A stretch of DNA of 12,885 bases from contig WGBT01000068.1 of assembly GCA_015494185.1 (NCBI GenBank), positions 1 to 12,885 on the forward strand. The letters are read 5' to 3'. Source of the DNA: Hyphomicrobiales bacterium (GTDB taxonomy: Bacteria; Pseudomonadota; Alphaproteobacteria; Rhizobiales; S144-35). Each line of letters begins with the position of its first letter. The stretch's first letter is position 1. The translations under genes were made by a program, and so were the position numbers. The notes beneath the pieces were generated by a model. That model made no database searches, was not told the DNA's origin, and worked only from the letters and a program-made list of their open reading frames with translations. This document shows, piece after piece, positions 7,809-12,885 of the stretch.

Positions 7809-7812
7809 TTTT
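7792..7812 (+). terminator. hairpin with T-tract at the end of repeat A
   Basis: AAAAATACC (7792-7800), loop GGA, then GGTATTTTT (7804-7812), a perfect 9-bp stem followed by two further T residues. It has the form of an intrinsic terminator, though the stem is AT-rich, and would act about 180 bp downstream of the DUF2065 gene for the hflK-hflC transcript. The hairpin comprises the 3' terminus of repeat A, so the repeat may supply the terminator. Confidence 0.5.
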
Positions 7813-7900
7813 TTAATTTTACGTAAATTTCCCGGCTTACGCATGAAAGTCAGGAAGCGCGGGTATTTGGATTAGAACCTATCTCTTCTGGCCTGCCCCC

Positions 7901-8033
7901 GTCCTTACCTTCCATGATGAAACACTGGCATTTTCAGAAACTTTGTCAAGGGCTGCCAAAGGCAGCCGCGAAGCGGTTGCACCCTTGACAAAGTTTCTGA
8001 AAATGCAAAACGCTCACCATGGAAAGTAAGGAC
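7901..8033. repeat. 133-bp two-tier palindrome with a T-shaped apex
   Basis: Outer arms 7901-7916 and 8018-8033 pair at 15 of 16 positions. After an unpaired 11-nt stretch on each side, inner arms 7928-7952 and 7982-8006 are perfect 25-bp inverted repeats. The 29-nt apex contains two consecutive small hairpins, CTGCC-AAA-GGCAG (7953-7965) and CCGC-GAA-GCGG (7966-7976), then TTGCA. Either DNA strand, or RNA from either strand, can therefore fold into a long stem with two side arms. No T-run, ORF or recognised RNA family is present. It sits between direct repeats A and B. Confidence 0.85.
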
Positions 8034-8068
8034 AGATCTGACCGTGTCAGCCTGGGCATCTCTGAATA

Positions 8069-8170
8069 ATACCAGCAGCCTCTACTTGGCTCCGTCTATC
8101 TTTCAATTTACGAAGGAACGCCAAAGGGATACGAAAAACCTAAACAGTCAATGACAAAAACCGCCGGTAT
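8069..8170 (+). repeat. dispersed ~102-bp repeat, copy B
   Basis: Begins ATACCAGCAGC and ends ACCGCCGGTAT; the reverse complement of the end, ATACCGGCGGT, resembles the start, giving imperfect terminal inverted repeats of about 10 bp. It shares TTCAATTTA (8102-8110), CAAAGGGATACGAAAAA, GTCAATGACAAA and the ACCGCCGGTAT terminus with copy C, and most of these with copy A. It ends 26 bp from the stop codon of the sensor kinase gene. No coding capacity. Confidence 0.75.
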
Positions 8171-8175
8171 AAATT

Positions 8176-8187
8176 GCGGCCCTGCCG
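8176..8187. repeat. GC-rich 12-mer shared by both flanks of the kinase (left copy)
   Basis: GCGGCCCTGCCG here recurs in the same orientation at 10802-10813. Both are followed within a few bases by a C-rich run and TTTT. The left copy can form a short GCGG-CCCTG-CCGC hairpin. It lies between repeat B and the kinase stop codon. Confidence 0.45.
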
Positions 8188-8196
8188 CCGCCCTTT

Positions 8197-10704
8197 TCAG
8201 CCCAACCATTTTTGCAAAAGCTCTTTGAGGGCATCGCGCTCGAAGGGTTTTGACAGGTAATCGTCAAGCCCGGCTGAAAGGCACTGATCCCGGCTTTGTG
8301 AAAACGCATTGGCAGTCAGCGCAATGATCGGAATGAGATTGGGCTGCAGTCCTCGCTTTGCCAGGATTTTGCGGATTGCTTGTGTGGCTTCAAAACCATC
8401 CATTTTCGGCATGTGAATATCCATGAAAATCAGATCAAAAGGCCGCTGCGGGTTGCGCTCCAGCGCCGCCCTCACCGCCTTGAGCGCCGCTTCACCATCC
8501 CCCGCATGGGTGACCTTACACCCCGACATTTCCAACGATTTTCGCGCCAGAACCATGTTGATTTCATTGTCCTCGACCAAGAGCACATGATAACGCGGCG
8601 GCTCTTTTGGCTGCCGCGATTGTGTTGCCAGCTCCTCCTGACTGGCGACCGATCTCGTTATCGCTTGCCCCGCCGCAGATACCTTTTCGGTTGGCAAGGC
8701 CGGCTTTTGCTTTTGACCCTGCTCCTGAGTTGGCGCCACCAGTTTACTCACTTGAGTGAGCAGCGAAACCGGCCGCACCGGCCGCACCAGATAGGCATTG
8801 ACCCCAAGCTCGCGCAACCTTGCCAGCTCGCTCCGCTCCAATGGCTTGATCAAGGCAATCACCTTGACCGGCCCCTTACCGTCCTCTGACTTGGCTTGCG
8901 CGCGATCCGACAAGGCTTTGAGAAACGCCTCAGACCGAATCTGATCTGTCAGAACAACGTGAAAGGGCGTGCCATTTTCCTGATACTGGCGAAACACCTC
9001 AACCGCCTGGGAAGGGGTGCAAATTGCCGTTTCAGCCCCACAGGCCTGAAGCGTACGCATCAGCTCTTCGACCTCGATTTGGGATTGACAGGCGGCAAGC
9101 ACCCGCACCGGCCGCTCGAGCACCGGCCAGCCAGCCCCAAGGGTTCCACCGTCCTCGCCTTCAACCGCTTTCAGGGGTAAGGTAATGGTAAAGGTCGACC
9201 CTTCACCAAGCTTACTTTCAAGGCTGATCCGCCCCCCCATCTCCTGCACCAGACGCTTGGTGATGGCCAGCCCCAGACCGGTCCCGCTGGCCTGACGCGT
9301 AAAGCCTGAATCGACTTGCTCGAACTCGGCAAAGATCTTTTCATGATCCTCAGGGGACAGCCCAATACCGGTATCACGCACTTCGATCTTCAACTGCGGT
9401 TCTTCTTGATGGATGGCGGACAACCGCAACGCAAGCCCCCCTTTTTCCGTGAATTTAATGGCATTCCCAGCAAGATTGAGCAGAATTTGCCGAATCCGGG
9501 TCGCATCGCCAAGGATTTTCCGCGGCAGATCGGGCGCCAGAAAATAACCGATTTCCAACCCGTTCTCGGCGGCGCGAGGGGCCAGCAATTCCACCACACC
9601 TTGCACCGTCTCTTCCAAATCGACCGGAGCGTTCTCCAATTTCACCTTGCCCGCCTCGATCCGTGAAAAATCCAGTATTTCATCGATCAAGGTCAGCAAA
9701 GTATCCGCACAAGAGCGAATGGTTCGGGCATAGCTTTTCTGCTCTGGCGTCAGATCCGTATCAAACAGCAGATCGGTCATGCCTTTGACCCCGTTCATGG
9801 GGGTGCGAATTTCATGGCTCATGGTCGCCAAAAAGCGGGTTTTCGCCTCATTGGCGGCCTCGGCCTGGTCCCGCGCCTGTTGCAACACCGCCTCGGTTTC
9901 CCGCTGCTCGGTGACATCACGGCCAACACTTTGCATTTCGATGAGCTGGCCCTTGTCATCAAAAGACGCATAATCCTGCCAGCTGAACCAACGCAGGCCA
10001 TTGGCGGTCACAATCCGCTGGCAATAGTGACGGCGATGCTCCCCGGCTTGAAATTCCGGCACCGCATCGCCTTCGACCACCTCGGGCGTGAAATGGGAGC
10101 CGATAACCTCCGTATGCGTGGTGTTGAAGGTCCGGCAAAACGCATCATTGACGAAGGTCAGCCGGCCTTGTTGGTCGCGGCGTAAAATCACCTCGGTCTG
10201 ATTGTCGAGCAGGTCACGATAGCGCGCCTGGCTGTCGCGCACTTCCCATTGCAGATCACGCAAGGCTTCCAAATCCGCTTCCAGCCGCTCCGCCAACAGC
10301 TTGAAGTCAACTGAACCATCATCCTCTGCTGCCGCACTATTTCGCATCGCCCCTCCCCCTGAGGGATGGGCAACATAGGCCGCTGCTCCCAACAACACCA
10401 TGCTCAACCCGGCGATCAGAACGACATGTTGAAGACCAAGCCACCCCTTGGCAACCCCAATGGAGGTCATCGCCAAACCAATCCCCGCACAGATCAAGGC
10501 AAAGCCCCAGGGATTGTCGAGCGCTTCATCCAGCAATGCCGCAATTCTGTGCTTACCGAAGCCGCGCCTGCCAACGGCTTGTTGACGGGACGGTTCGGCT
10601 GGCCGAAGCTGCTTTTTTCCTTCCTTCCGTGGTGAAGAGGGGGATGACAAAGGGGCAAGCTTTTCGACATTGGAGCGGGCCTGCTTCTGGGAGCGTTTGG
10701 ACAT
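8197..10704 (-). CDS. PAS-domain hybrid sensor histidine kinase/response regulator
   Basis: This 835-aa membrane-bound hybrid kinase should autophosphorylate on His and pass phosphate to its own receiver and then to a separate Hpt protein, as none is fused. Layout: basic cytoplasmic N-terminus (1-60); two membrane helices with almost no loop (about 66-86 and 91-111); a linker helix; PAS/PAC (about 156-263); HisKA with MSHEIRTPMNG (His297); HATPase with N-box NLAGNAIKFTE (Asn414), DTGIGL, FEQVDSGFTRQASGTGLGLAI; a receiver-like domain (about 531-653) that lacks the acidic pair and has Arg in place of the conserved Lys; and an intact C-terminal receiver (about 703-833; acidic pair in VEDN, phospho-Asp762 in FMDIHMP, Lys819 in SKPF). 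The ATG at 10704 is preferred over an in-frame TTG at 10725. The signal sensed is unknown; with so little periplasmic sequence, a cytoplasmic or membrane cue read by PAS is likely. Confidence 0.93.
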   Translation of the reverse strand: MSKRSQKQARSNVEKLAPLSSPSSPRKEGKKQLRPAEPSRQQAVGRRGFGKHRIAALLDEALDNPWGFALICAGIGLAMTSIGVAKGWLGLQHVVLIAGLSMVLLGAAAYVAHPSGGGAMRNSAAAEDDGSVDFKLLAERLEADLEALRDLQWEVRDSQARYRDLLDNQTEVILRRDQQGRLTFVNDAFCRTFNTTHTEVIGSHFTPEVVEGDAVPEFQAGEHRRHYCQRIVTANGLRWFSWQDYASFDDKGQLIEMQSVGRDVTEQRETEAVLQQARDQAEAANEAKTRFLATMSHEIRTPMNGVKGMTDLLFDTDLTPEQKSYARTIRSCADTLLTLIDEILDFSRIEAGKVKLENAPVDLEETVQGVVELLAPRAAENGLEIGYFLAPDLPRKILGDATRIRQILLNLAGNAIKFTEKGGLALRLSAIHQEEPQLKIEVRDTGIGLSPEDHEKIFAEFEQVDSGFTRQASGTGLGLAITKRLVQEMGGRISLESKLGEGSTFTITLPLKAVEGEDGGTLGAGWPVLERPVRVLAACQSQIEVEELMRTLQACGAETAICTPSQAVEVFRQYQENGTPFHVVLTDQIRSEAFLKALSDRAQAKSEDGKGPVKVIALIKPLERSELARLRELGVNAYLVRPVRPVSLLTQVSKLVAPTQEQGQKQKPALPTEKVSAAGQAITRSVASQEELATQSRQPKEPPRYHVLLVEDNEINMVLARKSLEMSGCKVTHAGDGEAALKAVRAALERNPQRPFDLIFMDIHMPKMDGFEATQAIRKILAKRGLQPNLIPIIALTANAFSQSRDQCLSAGLDDYLSKPFERDALKELLQKWLG

Positions 10705-10752
10705 GGTTTTCAATACCTGTGACAATCAAAACATCCAAATCATTGCCACAAG

Positions 10753-10784
10753 CCTTACACTTGGATTTTTAAAGAAGTGTAGGG
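10753..10784. promoter_or_regulatory. inverted repeat upstream of the kinase gene
   Basis: CCTTACACTT (10753-10762) and AAGTGTAGGG (10775-10784) are complementary at 9 of 10 positions with a 12-nt AT-rich spacer. It lies 49-80 nt upstream of the kinase ATG, where an operator or leader hairpin would be. The role is inferred; no clear promoter hexamers accompany it. Confidence 0.4.
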
Positions 10785-10801
10785 AAGTTTTGAAGAAGTG
10801 G

Positions 10802-10813
10802 GCGGCCCTGCCG
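10802..10813. repeat. GC-rich 12-mer shared by both flanks of the kinase (right copy)
   Basis: GCGGCCCTGCCG, identical to 8176-8187 and in the same orientation, here followed by GCCTTTT. GGCC-CTGCC-GGCC forms a short stem before the T-run on the plus strand, giving a weak terminator shape. It lies between the kinase upstream region and repeat C. Confidence 0.45.
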
Positions 10814-10843
10814 GCCTTTTATCGTCAGAGTTAACAATGTGTA

Positions 10844-10947
10844 ATACCGGCGGTCTTTGTCATTGACCGCTTGAGTTTTTCATATCCCTTTGAAGTATCG
10901 AAATAAATTGAAGGGTGCACGAAGCAAGGCCCAAGTGCCGTTGGTAT
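10844..10947 (-). repeat. dispersed ~102-bp repeat, copy C (inverted)
   Basis: On the minus strand it runs from ATACCAACGGC to ACCGCCGGTAT, the best-preserved terminal inverted repeats of the three. It holds the family blocks (TTCAATTTA as its complement at 10904-10912, CAAAGGGATATGAAAAA, GTCAATGACAAA) and a hairpin GCGGTC-TTTGTCATT-GACCGC (plus strand 10850-10870). It faces copy B across the kinase gene and ends 85 bp before the antiporter start. Confidence 0.75.
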
Positions 10948-10968
10948 ACATCCCCTCAAAAAGGGCTG

Positions 10969-10996
10969 TTGACGATGGCCGCAGCTGACATAAGCG
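10969..10996 (+). promoter_or_regulatory. candidate promoter for the Kef-type antiporter
   Basis: TTGACG (10969-10974) and TAAGCG (10991-10996) with 16-bp spacing, about 36 bp before the antiporter ATG and just outside repeat C. The -35 is good, the -10 poor. This is the best candidate in the gap but unproven. Confidence 0.3.
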
Positions 10997-11032
10997 GATA
11001 AACTCAAAATTCAGTTGACAGAAGGAAACGAA

Positions 11033-12832
11033 ATGTTCAGCGGTTTTTTAGTGCCAGCACTGGTTTTCTTGGCGGCTGCCGCCATTGCCGCCCCCCTTGG
11101 CAAACGCGCCAAGATCGGCTCGATTCTGGGTTATCTGATCGCTGGGATTCTGATTGGGCCTTATGGCATTGGCCAGTTCTATGAGCTTTATCATGTGGAA
11201 ACCGTGCTGCACATTGCCGAATTTGGGGTGGTGCTTTTGCTGTTCACAATCGGGCTTGAACTGCAACCGCAACGCTTATGGGAAATGCGGATGAAGGTTT
11301 TCGGTTGCGGCGGTTTGCAGGTTGCAGCTTCGGCAATCCTGATCGCAACGGCGCTATGGCTGAGTGGCCGATCGGTCGGTTTTGACATCCTCATTGGCGC
11401 GATGTTGGCGCTGTCCTCCACGGCCTTTGTGCTCCAGATGCTCGATGAGCGGGGTGAGTTGACCGCCCGGCACGGACGGACCGCTTTTTCAATTCTTTTG
11501 TTTCAAGACTTGGCCGCAATCCCCATCTTGGCCATGGTGCCGCTGTTCGCCGCTCATACCGCGCTCAACACCGGCGTGCTGACCGATGCCGTCCTCAATC
11601 TGGCCGTGGTTGCAGGCGTGTTTATTGTCGGACGCTATGTGCTGCGTGCCATGCTGCACATGGTTGCCGAAACCCGGGTTCATGAAGCGATGACCGCAAC
11701 CGCCCTGTTCATGGTCACAGGGGTTGCCGGCTTGATGCAATGGGCCGGGCTCTCGGCTGCGCTGGGCGCCTTTCTTGCCGGTGTGTTGTTTGCCGGCTCC
11801 TCCTTTCGTCATGAATTGGAAGCCGATGTCGCCCCCTTCAAGGGGCTGTTTTTAGCGCTGTTTTTCATTGCCGTTGGCATGGGTCTTGATCTGTCGCTGA
11901 TCTATCAACAGCCAGGGCTTGTCATAATGGGGGTCATGGGACTGATGATCATTAAAGCCACGGTCTTGTTCGTCATTGGGTTGTTATCAGGGCTTAACAA
12001 GGCCCATGCCCGTCGTCTCGCCCTGACTTTGGCGCAAGGGGGGGAGTTTGCTTTTGTCATTCTCACCGCTGCCGTCACCCATCAGATCATGGCCAAGGAG
12101 CAGGCCGCGCTGATCGCCGTGATCGTCACCCTATCGATGGCCATCACACCGCTGTTGATCTTGTTCGATGACCTCATGATCCGGCGCCGTGGCAGATCGG
12201 AACCCGACTATGAACACCCGCCCAGTGGTTCGGGCCATGTGGTCATTGCCGGTTTTGGCCGTTTTGGGCAAATCATCGCCCGGATCTTGCGCGCCCGGCA
12301 GATTCCGTTTACTGCCCTTGACAAATCTTCCCGGCAAGTCAACTTCATCTCCAAATTCGGCAGCCGCATCTATTATGGTGATGCCAGCCGGCTTGATATT
12401 TTGAAAGCCGCGCAAACCCAAAAAGCCCGCGCTTTCGTCGTCGCTGTCGATGATCCTGATGCCGCCGTGACCATCACCGAACTGGTCCGAAAACATTTTC
12501 CGCAAGTCCCGATTTATGCCCGGGCCCGCAACCGAACCACGGTTTACCGGCTCATGGATGCCGGCGCCCAGATCATTGAACGGGAAACCTATCAATCCGC
12601 CCTTGGCATTTCCCGAAAGCTGTTGTCCGATCTTGGCTTTTCCGAACGTGATGTGACCTGGAGTGTCGAAACCTTCCGCAAACACGATGAAAAACGGCTT
12701 TACGATGACTACAAACACTTCACGGATATGGAAAAAATTCAGGCGCGGGCCCGTGAAGAAGCCGAAGAATTGGAGCGCCTGTTTGCCGAAGACGCCGCCG
12801 AGCAAAGGCGGTTGGGACGGCAGGTCGATTGA
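11033..12832 (+). CDS. KefB/KefC-type glutathione-regulated K+/H+ antiporter (CPA2)
   Basis: This inner-membrane monovalent cation:proton antiporter is predicted to let K+ leave in exchange for protons, acidifying the cytoplasm during electrophile stress. The 599-aa protein has about a dozen membrane segments (5-380) with the family features GYLIAGILIGPYGIG, LLFTIGLELQP, SSTAFVLQML, LLFQDLAAIPI (Asp159), the regulatory-loop pattern HELEADVAPFKG (260-271), LFFIAVGMGLD and LTLAQGGEFAFV. The cytoplasmic TrkA-N (RCK) domain starts at about 402 with the nucleotide-binding GFGRFG (407-412), and a Glu-rich tail follows. The loop and length (E. coli KefC is 620 aa) favour true Kef over generic Na+/H+ antiporters. 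I cannot separate KefB from KefC, so no symbol is given. The ATG at 11033 has GAAGGA 6 nt upstream; an in-frame TTG at 11015 is less likely. No kefF/kefG-like ancillary gene is adjacent within the window. Confidence 0.92.
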   Translation: MFSGFLVPALVFLAAAAIAAPLGKRAKIGSILGYLIAGILIGPYGIGQFYELYHVETVLHIAEFGVVLLLFTIGLELQPQRLWEMRMKVFGCGGLQVAASAILIATALWLSGRSVGFDILIGAMLALSSTAFVLQMLDERGELTARHGRTAFSILLFQDLAAIPILAMVPLFAAHTALNTGVLTDAVLNLAVVAGVFIVGRYVLRAMLHMVAETRVHEAMTATALFMVTGVAGLMQWAGLSAALGAFLAGVLFAGSSFRHELEADVAPFKGLFLALFFIAVGMGLDLSLIYQQPGLVIMGVMGLMIIKATVLFVIGLLSGLNKAHARRLALTLAQGGEFAFVILTAAVTHQIMAKEQAALIAVIVTLSMAITPLLILFDDLMIRRRGRSEPDYEHPPSGSGHVVIAGFGRFGQIIARILRARQIPFTALDKSSRQVNFISKFGSRIYYGDASRLDILKAAQTQKARAFVVAVDDPDAAVTITELVRKHFPQVPIYARARNRTTVYRLMDAGAQIIERETYQSALGISRKLLSDLGFSERDVTWSVETFRKHDEKRLYDDYKHFTDMEKIQARAREEAEELERLFAEDAAEQRRLGRQVD

Positions 12833-12842
12833 TCGGCCACTG

Positions 12843-12872
12843 GCCCCATTGCATCCGCAACACAAATGGGGC
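12843..12872 (+). terminator. stem-loop after the Kef-type gene
   Basis: GCCCCATT (12843-12850) pairs perfectly with AATGGGGC (12865-12872) across a 14-nt loop, beginning 10 bp after the stop codon. Position suits a terminator, but no T-run follows (TAAATCAT), so it may be a 3'-end stabilising hairpin or need Rho. Confidence 0.4.
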
Positions 12873-12885
12873 TAAATCATAAAAG

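Larger units (their letters stand above)
7611..8196. other. gene-free, repeat-rich region between the hfl cluster and the kinase gene
   Basis: This 586-bp gap has no convincing ORF. In order it contains about 95 bp of plain sequence with a GTCAACTGCCC segment resembling one next to repeat C, then repeat A with its T-tract hairpin, a small palindrome TTTACGTAAA (7818-7827), the 133-bp palindrome, repeat B and a GC-rich motif. The density of inverted and direct repeats sets it apart from all gaps further left. Confidence 0.7.

Noticed and set aside
7901..8033. Palindrome as an integron attC site
   Set aside because: The size is within range, but the outer ends lack the GTTRRRY / RYYYAAC core boxes, and the stem is far more perfect than attC stems; there is no integrase or cassette array.
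7708..8170. Repeats A and B as a CRISPR array
   Set aside because: The units are about 102 bp, diverged, and only two in tandem orientation with a palindrome rather than a unique spacer between them; no cas gene is present.
12131..12865. 244-aa minus-strand frame inside the antiporter gene
   Set aside because: Antisense to the TrkA-N region of an intact antiporter; no family match and no ribosome binding site seen.
1..12885. tRNA or rRNA genes
   Set aside because: Reading all gaps on both strands I found no cloverleaf with a TTC-A-A/T-loop signature and no rRNA-like sequence; the branched fold before thyA lacks tRNA landmarks.

Overview
The window looks like alphaproteobacterial chromosome. 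The evidence is family-level: uvrC next to pgsA, then thyA, folA, hflK, hflC and a small DUF2065 gene in the order common in that class; a Gly/Trp-rich HflK N-terminus; and moderately GC-rich coding DNA. A Rhodospirillales-like genus is possible, but I cannot name a species. Nearly all coding DNA is core housekeeping. The unusual content lies in the non-coding gaps on the right-hand side.

Layout. (1) 5-2673, minus strand: uvrC (nucleotide excision repair) then pgsA (phosphatidylglycerophosphate synthase). (2) 2674-3002: divergent intergenic region with a TATAAT box facing uvrC. (3) 3003-7610, plus strand: a DUF2062 membrane protein; thyA and folA, which together run the thymidylate/dihydrofolate cycle; then hflK, hflC and a DUF2065 mini-membrane protein. 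HflK and HflC form the membrane complex that modulates FtsH. (4) 7611-8196: no gene, but three structures, namely repeat A, a 133-bp two-tier palindrome whose apex carries two small hairpins (a T shape), and repeat B. (5) 8197-10704, minus strand: a two-TM hybrid sensor kinase (PAS, HisKA, HATPase, a degenerate receiver and an intact receiver). (6) 10705-11032: an inverted repeat, a GC-rich motif shared with the other side of the kinase, and repeat C in opposite orientation to A and B. (7) 11033-12832, plus strand: a KefB/KefC-type K+/H+ antiporter with a TrkA-N domain, followed by a stem-loop.

The most notable content is a dispersed element of about 101-104 bp. It has three copies, each starting ATACC and ending GGTAT, with shared internal blocks. 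Copies B and C face each other around the kinase gene, and copies A and B flank the T-shaped palindrome as direct repeats. No transposase is visible, so these look like non-autonomous (MITE-like) or structural intergenic repeats. They lie exactly where the thyA-folA-hflK-hflC-DUF2065 cluster stops before the periplasmic protease gene often found next in relatives. Promoter and terminator calls are by eye and weak.
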